Source of the DNA: UMGS1883 sp045636425
GTDB lineage: Bacteria > Bacillota > Clostridia > UMGS1883
Reading direction: 5' to 3'
Assembly (NCBI GenBank): GCA_045636425.1
Contig: JAZTXM010000006.1
Coordinates: 62,001 to 126,000 of the forward strand
DNA length: 64,000 bases
Under the pieces are notes generated by a model. It searched no databases. It saw only the letters and a program-made list of their open reading frames with translations, and was not told where the DNA came from. Position numbers and translations under genes: made by a program. Of the stretch, positions 25,600 through 33,854 are shown one piece after another; position 1 is the first letter of the stretch, and each line of letters starts with the position of its first letter.

Positions 25600-27963
25600 T
25601 CACGCCTTTAAATATTTCTTTATATCCGATACTCCGGAATACTTCTGAACAACGCCGTCCTGAACAACTGCCAGTGTAGGAGCCTGCTTGATTTCAAGTG
25701 CAGTTGCCGCATCCTTGTTCTCGTTTGCAAGAAGCTTTTCATACTGTACGCCTTCTTTGTCAAGAAGTGTGGAGGCAATCTTACAGTTGGGGCAGGTTGC
25801 CGTTGTGAAAAGGTAGATGCCGTCATTTATTGCACACATGGATTCTACAGTTGTCTGAACTGCGGCTTCCTTGATTTTGGAAGAAAGCTTGGAATTGGCA
25901 ATATCATATACCTTACGCTCCTTGTATTCCTGACTCTTACCATCGTTCCAGTTCTGAACAGGGCGGTAGTAGCCTGTAATACGGCTGTAAACCTCTGTGC
26001 TTGCACCGCATTCGGGACATGTAAATACCTCACCTGCTATATAGCCGTGGTTTTTACATACAGAGTATGTGGGAGAAAGGGTATAGTAGGGAAGTGAGTA
26101 ATTCTCCGCGATTTTGCGAACAAGATTTGCCGCGCTCTTCCAGTCGGGAAGCTTCTCGCCAAGGAATGCATGGAATACTGTTCCCGAAGTGTAAAGTGTA
26201 TGAAGCTCATCCTGAAGGTCAAGTGCAGTGAAGATATCTTCTGTATAACCAACGGGAAGATGAGAGCTGTTTGTGTAATAAGGAGTGCCGCCTTTTTCGC
26301 CCGCTGTGATGATTTCGGGGTAGTGCTTAAGGTCATGCTTTGCAAGACGGAAAGCAGTAGACTCAGCAGGAGTAGCTTCGAGATTGTAGAGGTCACCATA
26401 TACCTCCTGATAATCGGAAAGGCGTTCACGCATATGGTTGAGAACTTCCTTTGTGAAATTGGAAGCAGCTTCGTTTGTTAAATCCATACCAACCCACTTA
26501 GCATTAAGGCATGCTTCGTTCATACCCACAAGACCGATTGTGGAGAAGTGATTGTCAAAGTTTCCGAGATAACGCTTTGTATAAGGATAAAGACCCTCGT
26601 CCATAAGCTTGCTGATAACAGTTCTCTTAACCTTGAGAGAACGAGCCGCAATATCCATCATACGGTCAAGTCTTGTATAGAAATCTGCTTCATTTTCTGC
26701 AAGATATGCAATTCTGGGCATGTTGATTGTAACAACACCTACAGAACCTGTGGATTCACCGCTTCCGAAGAAACCGCCCGACTTCTTACGAAGCTCACGA
26801 AGGTCAAGACGCAGTCTGCAGCACATACTTCTTACATCGCTGGGCTCCATATCGCTGTTGATATAGTTGGAGAAGTAGGGAGTACCGTACTTGGAGGTCA
26901 TCTCAAAGAGAAGACGATTGTTTTCCGTATCTGACCAGTCGAAGTTATTTGTAATTGAATATGTGGGGATAGGATATTGGAAGCCTCTGCCGTTAGCATC
27001 GCCCTCAATCATGATTTCGATGAAAGCTTTGTTAACCATATCCATTTCTTTCTGACAGTCTTTATACTTGAAATCAAGCTCCTTACCGCCTACGATACAG
27101 TTAAGCTCCGCAAGGTCCTGAGGAACAACCCAGTCAAGAGTAATATTTGAGAAGGGTGCCTGTGTACCCCAACGTGACGGTGTGTTTACGCCGTAGATGA
27201 AGGACTCAATACATTTTTTCACCTGATCATAGCTAAGGTTGTCCACCTTAACAAAGGGTGCTAAATATGTATCAAATGATGAGAAGGCCTGTGCGCCTGC
27301 CCATTCATTCTGCATGATTCCAAGGAAGTTAACCATCTGATTACAAAGCGTTGCAAGGTGGCTTGCAGGGGCAGATGTAATCTTTCCGGGAACTCCGCCC
27401 AGACCCTCCTGGATAAGCTGCTTGAGCGACCATCCTGCACAGTAGCCTGTGAGCATGGAAAGGTCATGAATGTGAATGTCGGCATTACGGTGTGCATTAC
27501 CGATTTCGTCATCATAAATTTCGGAAAGCCAGTAGTTAGCCGTGATAGCACCGGAGTTGCTGAGAATAAGACCGCCTACCGAATATGTAACGGTGGAATT
27601 TTCCTTAACACGCCAGTCATTAATATTAAGGTAGTTATCTACAATATCCTTGTAGTCTACCATGGTAGCGCTGATGTTACGGATTTTCTCTCTCTGACGG
27701 CGGTAAATGATGTATGCCTTTGCCACATCATCATAGCCCGCCTTGATAAGAACGGATTCAACGGAGTCCTGAATTTTTTCAACTCCGATTTTGGAATCTT
27801 TAACTTCGGGCTCAAATTCTGCCGTAACCTTTAATGCAAGGAAATCTATTATGTCGTCGTTATACTGTCTTTTACAAGCGTCAAATGCCTGTGAGATTGC
27901 GGTGCTGATTTTCTTAATATCGAAAAGTGCCAGCTTACCGTCTCTTTTCACTACGCTATACAT
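25600..27963 (-). CDS. nrdD: Anaerobic ribonucleoside-triphosphate reductase with C-terminal redoxin domain
   Basis: 787-residue class III reductase. An N-terminal ATP-cone (VVKRDGKLALFDIKKISTAISQAF), the catalytic barrel, the zinc site (CKNHGYIAGEVFTCPECG) and the glycyl-radical region RITGYYRP. After about residue 710 comes a ~75-residue thioredoxin/glutaredoxin-like domain: IYLFTTATCPNCKIASTLL with CPNC active site and QAPTL cis-proline. Typical NrdD lacks this domain. Formate is the reductant in the E. coli type, whereas some relatives use thioredoxin-like proteins, so a built-in reductant is inferred. NrdR-like boxes cover its promoter. Confidence 0.95.
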   Translation of the reverse strand: MYSVVKRDGKLALFDIKKISTAISQAFDACKRQYNDDIIDFLALKVTAEFEPEVKDSKIGVEKIQDSVESVLIKAGYDDVAKAYIIYRRQREKIRNISATMVDYKDIVDNYLNINDWRVKENSTVTYSVGGLILSNSGAITANYWLSEIYDDEIGNAHRNADIHIHDLSMLTGYCAGWSLKQLIQEGLGGVPGKITSAPASHLATLCNQMVNFLGIMQNEWAGAQAFSSFDTYLAPFVKVDNLSYDQVKKCIESFIYGVNTPSRWGTQAPFSNITLDWVVPQDLAELNCIVGGKELDFKYKDCQKEMDMVNKAFIEIMIEGDANGRGFQYPIPTYSITNNFDWSDTENNRLLFEMTSKYGTPYFSNYINSDMEPSDVRSMCCRLRLDLRELRKKSGGFFGSGESTGSVGVVTINMPRIAYLAENEADFYTRLDRMMDIAARSLKVKRTVISKLMDEGLYPYTKRYLGNFDNHFSTIGLVGMNEACLNAKWVGMDLTNEAASNFTKEVLNHMRERLSDYQEVYGDLYNLEATPAESTAFRLAKHDLKHYPEIITAGEKGGTPYYTNSSHLPVGYTEDIFTALDLQDELHTLYTSGTVFHAFLGEKLPDWKSAANLVRKIAENYSLPYYTLSPTYSVCKNHGYIAGEVFTCPECGASTEVYSRITGYYRPVQNWNDGKSQEYKERKVYDIANSKLSSKIKEAAVQTTVESMCAINDGIYLFTTATCPNCKIASTLLDKEGVQYEKLLANENKDAATALEIKQAPTLAVVQDGVVQKYSGVSDIKKYLKA

Positions 27964-28011
27964 AGTATTCTCCCTCTCTTTTGCTAATATTTTCTAATTG
28001 TGAGCGAGTTC

Positions 28012-28063
28012 ATTGTAACACATATATTGTACATTGTCAATAGAAAAACACAATATAATGTGT
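28012..28063 (-). promoter_or_regulatory. nrdD-trxB promoter with two NrdR-like boxes
   Basis: Minus strand TTGACA (28035-28040), 17-bp spacer, TACAAT (28012-28017). A near-consensus NrdR box ACACAATATAATGTGT lies at 28048-28063, just upstream of -35, and a degenerate one at 28017-28032 in the spacer. Start-to-start distance is 31 bp (about three helical turns), the arrangement known for NrdR repression. Confidence 0.75.
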
Positions 28064-28110
28064 TTTTTTGTCAAAAATTATCAATAGTACACTATATGAA
28101 ATTTGTAGAA

Positions 28111-28154
28111 AAAACGCCTTAAAATAGCTGTATAAAGCTCTTTTAAGGCGTTTT
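28111..28154 (-). terminator. Terminator of nrdG
   Basis: Perfect 14-bp stem AAAACGCCTTAAAA / TTTTAAGGCGTTTT with a 16-nt loop, about 45 bp after the nrdG stop. Confidence 0.85.
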
Positions 28155-28196
28155 GATGCTTTTTTCAATATCTTGTGGGTGGTACAGGAGTGAAGA

Positions 28197-28883
28197 TTAT
28201 ATACCACGACATATGGTGCTTGGTATATATTTTTCAGCAATTTGCTTCATGAGTTCAATTTCGTTCTCGGTAAGGGGGTGCATATTTTCGCAAAGGACAT
28301 CTCCCGAATCAACAAAGTTTTGCAAAAAATATCTTTTAGCACCTTTTATCACTTTACCGATGCTCTCCATGTCAGCCTCGGTGTGCAGTTCTTTAACGAG
28401 CGTAGTACGGAACTCGTAATCAACCACACCCGACATAAGAAAATCAATGCTTTCCTTTATATTATTAATATCGGTTTTTATCCCGGTGGTTTTGTCATAG
28501 CTTTCAAAGGAGTTTTTAATATCCATTGCCACATAATCCACAAGCCCCTCGCGGACAAGGGCTTTAAGTTTGTCGGGGAAGCTTCCGTTGGTATCTAATT
28601 TCACGCTGTAGCCCAAGGCTTTTACCTTACTGATAAAATCGCCCAATCCGTCATATAAAAGAGGCTCACCGCCCGATATGCACACGCCGTCCATTACGCC
28701 CCTACGCTTTTCCAGAAAGGAAAGAACTTCTTCCTCGGAAATCTTTGCTTTTTCCTCTGCACGGACAAGGGACGCATTGTGACAAAACGGGCAGCGGAAA
28801 TTACAGCCCATGGTAAAAAGTATACACGCTACCTTTTCGGGGTAGTCAAGAAGCGTTAATTTTTGAAATCCTGCAAAAAACAT
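28197..28883 (-). CDS. nrdG: NrdG radical SAM activating enzyme of NrdD
   Basis: 228 residues. Radical-SAM cluster motif CNFRCPFCHN, GGEPLL motif and the NrdG-type start FAGFQKLTLLDYPEKVACILFT. Generates the glycyl radical on NrdD. It lies upstream of nrdD but has its own promoter (TAGACA-N17-TATAAT, minus strand 28,915-28,943) and terminator. The start at 28883 follows GGGAG; the ORF extends 6 codons further. Similar activases serve other glycyl-radical enzymes, but the nrdD context settles the call. Confidence 0.9.
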   Translation of the reverse strand: MFFAGFQKLTLLDYPEKVACILFTMGCNFRCPFCHNASLVRAEEKAKISEEEVLSFLEKRRGVMDGVCISGGEPLLYDGLGDFISKVKALGYSVKLDTNGSFPDKLKALVREGLVDYVAMDIKNSFESYDKTTGIKTDINNIKESIDFLMSGVVDYEFRTTLVKELHTEADMESIGKVIKGAKRYFLQNFVDSGDVLCENMHPLTENEIELMKQIAEKYIPSTICRGI

Positions 28884-28914
28884 GTTAATCACTCCCTGCA
28901 ATTATTTCAAGGTC

Positions 28915-28943
28915 ATTATAACATTTAAAAAAAAGCTTGTCTA
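28915..28943 (-). promoter_or_regulatory. Promoter of nrdG
   Basis: Minus strand TAGACA (28938-28943), 17-bp spacer, TATAAT (28915-28920). Confidence 0.7.
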
Positions 28944-28974
28944 TATATTTTATAAAGATTTGTTTTTGCGAAGA

Positions 28975-29135
28975 TTGCGCCATCAGGGACGCAGGTGCAA
29001 AAGCACCTGCCCTGCTTGACGACCGCTCCGCACTGCTCGCAGTACCCGTCTGCACACCACCTTCGCTAAAAACAATTATCAATTGTTTTCTTAACGCTCG
29101 TTGCCCCCTCGGGGTTCGAGTCCCTTCGACACATA
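28975..29135. other. Degenerate tRNA-like scar outside the island
   Basis: The string GCGCCATCAGGGAC (end of tRNA-Lys, minus sense) recurs near 28,977, followed by a GCAGGTGC/GCACCTGC hairpin. Near 29,111 GGGGTTCGAGTCCC, a T-arm-like sequence, lies in the opposite sense. No full tRNA can be folded. It looks like leftovers of earlier integration or rearrangement at the tRNA-Lys site; short open frames here are not convincing genes. Confidence 0.45.
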
Positions 29136-29140
29136 TGCAA

Positions 29141-29176
29141 AACAAAAAAGCATACCAAATGGTATGCTTCTTGTTT
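29141..29176 (-). terminator. Probable original terminator of the tRNA operon
   Basis: AAGCATACC / GGTATGCTT stem with loop AAAT and T/A-rich flanks, directly outside the left att repeat. Before integration it would have followed tRNA-Lys. Confidence 0.65.
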
Positions 29177-29221
29177 TGGTGCGCCATCAGGGACTCGAAC
29201 CCTGGACACCCTGATTAAGAG
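29176..29221. repeat. Left attachment site (tRNA-Lys 3' duplicate)
   Basis: 46 bp identical to 57359-57404, from TTGGTGCGCC to GATTAAGAG. It contains the T arm, acceptor 3' strand and CCA of tRNA-Lys but not the anticodon stem 5' side, so it is not a functional tRNA. Confidence 0.92.
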
Positions 29222-29325
29222 GAGAAAAAATGGGATTTTTAAAGGAAGTAAATCCCGCTTATTTCCCATTATATTGGGATTTGTCGAAAATAAGCCGGGA
29301 ATTACTTTGCTCCTCAAAATCAAAA

Positions 29326-29349
29326 ATAGCTGTCAAAATAGCTGTCAAA
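29326..29349. repeat. Candidate integrase arm sites, left
   Basis: Two tandem copies of ATAGCTGTCAAA, period 12 bp, about 105 bp inside the left att repeat. The same motif recurs at the right end (57272-57294). Confidence 0.7.
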
Positions 29350-29376
29350 TTTTTCAGGTGTTTTATGGTTGCTTTT

Positions 29377-30297
29377 TTATGAATCGTAGTTTATTCTATA
29401 TGCTTTTAACTCAAATTCTTGAGAAGAAGGCACGAATTTATATAAGTCTATCTTTCTTTCATTTTTTGATAGTGCTGAAACAATTCTGTCAAAATCCTTT
29501 TTAGAATCAAAGTTTGCTCCGAGATAAACTGCTGTTAAGCAAGGAAATTTAATTTTGTTGTTTTCCGTACTATTTCTAAAAAGTCTCCACTCAGATTCAT
29601 GTGACCATTCTTCGGACTTTATAAAAGGGAAAAATTTTTCTTCAGAGTCCTTAAGTCGAATCTTTGAATACCAGACTTTCCGGATAGATTTTCGTATTGC
29701 TCTATACTCTGCTTTTGATGAATCTAATAGTTGCGGTTCATATTTCAAACACAAACCCTTATGAGCATTCGCGTAATATGCCCACATTATTGAACTATCT
29801 TCTGTTTCAGAAAAAGACGTGACAAACCCCTTTTTATGTGAATGTATTCTAATATAAATGCTATAAAAATACATTTTCGAAGCTTCTTTCCAGTAAAATC
29901 TGCATCCTCTTTTTTTCACTTCTTTCTCCAAGAAAACAAAAAAGTCTTGCATCGTCATTTTTTTATTACCAATATTATCATCTTTGAAAATTTTATCTAC
30001 TTCGCTATGCCAGATTTCTTTTTTTAGAAAGAAACATCCTTCCCAATAAAAACAGGCAGTATTGTAGTGATTCAACGAATCTTCATATGTGTAAGTACAG
30101 GAAGAGTCAAAAGGATCATTCAACTTAAATGTTGGCGCCAAAAATACATACTCATTCTCTATTTCATCTATGGCCTTTTCTACATCTCCCCTGTAACGAT
30201 ATAGTGGTATCGATGAATTTAATTCTGGCACCATATATTCATAGTTATACATTTCCATTGCCAATTCACGTAATTTTTCTTCTGTTTTTTTATCCAC
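29377..30297 (-). CDS. DUF2971 family protein
   Basis: About 306 residues. Family features are the N-terminal FLAPTFKLNDPFDSS and the central SFSETEDSSIMWAYYANAHKGLCLKYEP, with WSHESEWRLF in the C-terminal third. DUF2971 proteins are frequent on defence islands and mobile elements; the activity is not established. GTG 30297 is chosen since GAGAGGTG lies about 9 bp upstream; a GTG at 30309 is inside that site. It follows the Fic gene closely, so the two are probably one operon. Confidence 0.75.
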   Translation of the reverse strand: MDKKTEEKLRELAMEMYNYEYMVPELNSSIPLYRYRGDVEKAIDEIENEYVFLAPTFKLNDPFDSSCTYTYEDSLNHYNTACFYWEGCFFLKKEIWHSEVDKIFKDDNIGNKKMTMQDFFVFLEKEVKKRGCRFYWKEASKMYFYSIYIRIHSHKKGFVTSFSETEDSSIMWAYYANAHKGLCLKYEPQLLDSSKAEYRAIRKSIRKVWYSKIRLKDSEEKFFPFIKSEEWSHESEWRLFRNSTENNKIKFPCLTAVYLGANFDSKKDFDRIVSALSKNERKIDLYKFVPSSQEFELKAYRINYDS

Positions 30298-30330
30298 TGC
30301 TTCTAACACCTCTCTCTTTTATCCTATCCG

Positions 30331-31377
30331 TTACTTCAACCTATAATAACAAGTCGCTTTTCCTACGCCTTCGCGTTTTAATTCGCCTTCGCTTACCATT
30401 TTGCGAAGAGCACCTTCAACGGAGCTTACGCTGAGAGACGGACAAAGTTCACGGATATCCTGTTTGGTAAAGCGACCAAGTATATTCATAGATGCTTTTC
30501 TTACCATTTCAACGGCGGGGAGCTTTTCTTCCACAATGGAAAATCTGTCCTCAAAATCCTTGTACGCGGCAAGAATCGTGCCGAGGATATATTTTATAAA
30601 CGGCACTGCATCCTCTGTGCCCTCGTGCCATCCATCCTGCGACCTATTGAGCGAGTCATAGTACAAATCCTTGTTTTTTGCAATTTTTGATTCAAGGGAT
30701 ATATATTTACCCACATAAAATCCGCTTCTGTATAACAAAAGTGTTGTGAGGAGTCTCGACATTCTGCCGTTACCATCATTAAAAGGATGTATACAAAGAA
30801 AGTCGTGAATGAAAATTGGAATTGCAATCAGCGGTTCAAGTTCAAAATTTCCGATAACCTTATTATATTCCTCGCAGATTCTGTCAAGTGCCTCCTCCGT
30901 TTCAAAAGGGGCAAGTGGAGTGAACAACACTTCCGAATGACCGTCGGGGTATGTCGCACTAATATAGTTCTGCACATTCTTCGTCTTACCCGCCATAGGG
31001 TTATTCATATGACTGTACATAACCTTGTGAAGCTGAAGAATATAGTTCTTGGAAACAGGAATTGCATCAAAATTCTCGTGAATAATGTTAAGGGCATCTC
31101 TGTAGCCTGCAATTTCCTGTTCGTCACGGTTTCGGGGAGCAGTTTTTTCTTCCACAAGCTGTTTGATACGGGTGCTCGTAGTGACAATGCCCTCTATCGC
31201 ATTGGATGACTCTGTACTCTGCACCTTTGCAATCTCCACAAGCTTTTCGAGTTCATCTGGTCTTTGTTTAAGATAAAGATCTTGCTTCCCGGCTTCTTTA
31301 TATATAGCGGCAATGAGTCCGAGAAGCTCGGAATCCCATTTTTGTTCTTTAATTAACGAATAATTAAATACTCTCAT
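30331..31377 (-). CDS. Fic family protein (class II, with C-terminal winged helix)
   Basis: 348 residues. Complete Fic catalytic motif HPFNDGNGRMSRL near residue 200, expected to transfer AMP or another nucleotide part to a protein hydroxyl. An N-terminal inhibitory helix motif STESSNAIEG (S/TxxxE type) marks a self-inhibited class II Fic. The C-terminus (FTKQDIRELCPSLSVSSVEGALRKMVSEGELKREGVGK) is a winged helix. The start MRVFNYS fits the family; TTG 31389 is an alternative, neither with a strong binding site. About 33 bp upstream of the DUF2971 gene. Confidence 0.88.
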   Translation of the reverse strand: MRVFNYSLIKEQKWDSELLGLIAAIYKEAGKQDLYLKQRPDELEKLVEIAKVQSTESSNAIEGIVTTSTRIKQLVEEKTAPRNRDEQEIAGYRDALNIIHENFDAIPVSKNYILQLHKVMYSHMNNPMAGKTKNVQNYISATYPDGHSEVLFTPLAPFETEEALDRICEEYNKVIGNFELEPLIAIPIFIHDFLCIHPFNDGNGRMSRLLTTLLLYRSGFYVGKYISLESKIAKNKDLYYDSLNRSQDGWHEGTEDAVPFIKYILGTILAAYKDFEDRFSIVEEKLPAVEMVRKASMNILGRFTKQDIRELCPSLSVSSVEGALRKMVSEGELKREGVGKATCYYRLK

Positions 31378-31389
31378 ACCCTTAGCCAA

Positions 31390-31767
31390 ACATTAGTAAT
31401 CCGAGCCGTGTTTTTTACTTCCTCTTTTTTGCCATTACGGTGTTAAAAGCCTTGCATATACGACAGTATATGCTACGTTTTTGCCTTGTTCTGACAAAAA
31501 ATAGTTTGTAAAAAATTCTATGAACCTAAAACGGATGAAATTTTGAACAGATTTTAATGCGGAGTACGCAGATAGGCTGTCGCCTTTCAAGTACGACAAA
31601 TAAAAAGATGCCTAAATTTCACCGTTTGAGGCAGGCTTGGATTGCTACTGTTTGGCAAACACCTCTCTTTCCCTTAAATATTAGCACATAATAAGGGAAA
31701 AGTCAATATGTTGCCCTTATTTATTATCCTACTTTAAGGGGAAATTATTTAGACTACAAAAAAAAAT
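31390..31767. other. Non-coding stretch between Fic gene and the 624-residue protein gene
   Basis: No credible gene. It holds a perfect hairpin GCATATAC-GACA-GTATATGC (31454-31473) and CCCTTA/TAAGGG repeats near 31,673-31,740. The composition resembles a decayed or regulatory element; its identity is unknown. Confidence 0.4.
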
Positions 31768-31799
31768 TACCCCGACAGTTGATTAACTGTCGGGGTGCT
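31768..31799 (-). terminator. Terminator of the 624-residue protein gene
   Basis: 12-bp stem ACCCCGACAGTT / AACTGTCGGGGT directly after the stop codon, with A/T tracts on both sides. Confidence 0.85.
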
Positions 31800-33674
31800 T
31801 TAATTGGTTTGTTTTTGGGGGAATAGGCGTCTTAGTTCTTCTAAAAGAGCAGAATTATCATCAGTAGTATTTTCTACCTGAGCAGTATTTTCTGCCAGCT
31901 GCGGAACAGCGCAAAATTTCTCCAGATTCTCAAATAAGTTACATTTCCTGCATTCTTCTCTGTTGAATGCAACGAAACGCTTTTTAGTCGTTTTATCACA
32001 GCACAGCGGTTTCTGGCAATGCACGGTGTATTCAAGGCTACCATCACCTTTTGTATGAACTTTAATGAGTCTCTTCTGGTGCAGAGCCTTTTTCTCTGAT
32101 ATAGTCAATCTGAGCTTGCCACCTTGTGGCGCCAATATATCTTTTATGTTATCTGCGGTTAAATAAAAATAATCATTGTCGTACCAAAGCCATATATCTT
32201 CACGCTTTTTGTTCTGACCCAAAAGAGCAATTCTTTTTTTCTTTCCAGTCTGAGAAAAATATGTATCTATTTCGCGGCAGATACTTTTTGCATTGTCAAA
32301 ATCTGTGTATGTAGGTACGCCTCCCAACGGAAATGCATCCTCCGCTGCTCTTGAAATGGCGTCAAAAGCCTTTTGATAAAGTTCTTCTGACAGCTCGCAG
32401 TCATCGTACTCTTCAATGAATAACTTGAATGCAAACAGCAGTAGCATTATGGATTCGTATGCTTTATCGGAATAATCGGTTTCAGGGTGCAAGTTTCTGA
32501 ATTTGTCACAGAAAGAATTATACTTATTTTTTATGTAATGGATGCCTTCTTCATACATCTTATTAGCTAACTTACTGATATAGTAATTGATGCTTTTTGT
32601 CAATGAATCTATTCCGTAAGGTAATGCTTCATTGCATTTTTTGTAATCCTTACAAATAGTAGGAAAGTCATCCAGACGAATGTTGATTATGTTGTCGATT
32701 TTTATATCATCAATAGATTCACGCGTGATAACGCACAGACTCCTCACAGGATAATGCCCTTCAGGAATTTCGCTATATTCGTCAACCGTAACATCATTCG
32801 TGTGATAAAATTTTTTCAGTAGAGAATTAAACTGTCTTTTATCCGGCTCAAATGCAATAATCGGGCAATCTTTTGCCAACCTGGTCTTAAAATAAATGTC
32901 AGAGTTCTTGTCAAGTGGTGTTATGTGAAACCCCTTGTATTCAACGTCTTTGAATGTGTGGTCTCTTTTGTAAAGATTTGTGAAGAACAGTGCAGTTTGC
33001 CTTCTCATTTCAGGAGTGCCACCCGTAATAGCCATAAGAAGATCAGGCTTCTTATTTTCTGCCAATAGATGGAATTCATTCAATAATGACAGCAACATAA
33101 AGGAAAATAACGGAATCGCTATATTAGCATTCAGCACTTCCAGACTTTGAGAAATTTTGTTTGCAGGTTTTTCGTATTCATATTCTTCAAAATCTGCATA
33201 ATCTATGCAGGAAAAGGGATTTTCTAATTTGTTAAATGAATAATAGTTTTTTTCTCTGTAGGACAGATCTGGTTTTTTGCCATAAGATACCGATTCTTTA
33301 GACCAGCCCGCAATTGACTCGCTTTCATGGACCTTGTCTTCAGCATGCATAAAATCAATAATTTCTTCCATGTGTTCGTTAAAGAACTTCTTGTTGCAGC
33401 AAATTTTAAAATCATATTCTTTTGTCATAAGTCTTATGAATCTGTATGGATCTTCCTGATAATAGTCTGGGACTGTTATCTCAGCTTTTTCATCTTCGGA
33501 ATTGATTGTTATGGAGTAAGAATATGGTTGCCCGACACAGGTGTTCTCAGTAATCTTCGAGATATAAAAATTGCATAGTTTTTTTGATGAATTTTCATCC
33601 AGCTGCACGTATGTGCACTTATCCTCAACAAAGTATTTATCCTTGCTGATGTCTTTTAATTTTTCAGGTTTCAT
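31800..33674 (-). CDS. Large protein of unknown function, island-encoded
   Basis: 624 residues, not firmly recognised. A middle region (ANIAIPLFSFMLLSLLNEFHLL...DLLMAITGGTPEMRRQTALFFTNLYKRD) recalls the DUF927/primase-helicase ATPase architecture of mobile elements, but the would-be Walker A lacks GK[ST], so any ATPase is degenerate. A cysteine-rich C-terminal part (HCQKPLCCDKTTKK, ECRKCNLF) could bind zinc. AGGAGGTG precedes the ATG, and a consensus promoter containing operator-like repeats lies just upstream. It sits next to int, so a replication or regulatory role for the element is possible. Confidence 0.55.
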   Translation of the reverse strand: MKPEKLKDISKDKYFVEDKCTYVQLDENSSKKLCNFYISKITENTCVGQPYSYSITINSEDEKAEITVPDYYQEDPYRFIRLMTKEYDFKICCNKKFFNEHMEEIIDFMHAEDKVHESESIAGWSKESVSYGKKPDLSYREKNYYSFNKLENPFSCIDYADFEEYEYEKPANKISQSLEVLNANIAIPLFSFMLLSLLNEFHLLAENKKPDLLMAITGGTPEMRRQTALFFTNLYKRDHTFKDVEYKGFHITPLDKNSDIYFKTRLAKDCPIIAFEPDKRQFNSLLKKFYHTNDVTVDEYSEIPEGHYPVRSLCVITRESIDDIKIDNIINIRLDDFPTICKDYKKCNEALPYGIDSLTKSINYYISKLANKMYEEGIHYIKNKYNSFCDKFRNLHPETDYSDKAYESIMLLLFAFKLFIEEYDDCELSEELYQKAFDAISRAAEDAFPLGGVPTYTDFDNAKSICREIDTYFSQTGKKKRIALLGQNKKREDIWLWYDNDYFYLTADNIKDILAPQGGKLRLTISEKKALHQKRLIKVHTKGDGSLEYTVHCQKPLCCDKTTKKRFVAFNREECRKCNLFENLEKFCAVPQLAENTAQVENTTDDNSALLEELRRLFPQKQTN

Positions 33675-33696
33675 TCAGGTGCACCTCCTGATGAAA

Positions 33697-33783
33697 ATTA
33701 TATCATACGGATTACGGATTTGTCAATAAACTCTATGGAAAAAATTGTAATGCGGATTACGGATTTGAAGAATCCGTAATCCG
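33697..33783 (-). promoter_or_regulatory. Promoter and CGGATTACGGATT operator repeats
   Basis: Minus strand TTGACA (33721-33726), 18-bp spacer, TATAAT (33697-33702). CGGATTACGGATTTG occurs at 33708-33722 (inside the spacer) and 33753-33767, with the inverse AATCCGTAATCCG at 33771-33783 forming a perfect 13-bp stem with the second copy. Looks like a repressor operator set for the 624-residue protein gene. Confidence 0.7.
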
Positions 33784-33813
33784 TTTAAAAAATACAAAAA
33801 AATAAATTATTTT

Positions 33814-33842
33814 AAAATCCCCCTTTTTATAGGGGGATTTTA
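33814..33842 (-). terminator. Terminator of the integrase gene
   Basis: AAATCCCCCT / AGGGGGATTT stem, flanked by A/T tracts, 13 bp after the int stop. Confidence 0.75.
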
Positions 33843-33854
33843 TGTCAGATGTGG

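Noticed and set aside
25620..27834. Several plus-strand frames within nrdD
   Set aside because: They are antisense shadows of a well-recognised gene with strong codon bias in the nrdD frame.
28885..29218. Open frames of 90-100 codons on both strands near the left att site
   Set aside because: They run through tRNA-like remnants and the att repeat, have no ribosome binding site and no family resemblance.
29326..29349. CRISPR-like array
   Set aside because: Only two adjacent 12-bp units without spacers, and the same motif recurs at the other island end; better explained as integrase sites.
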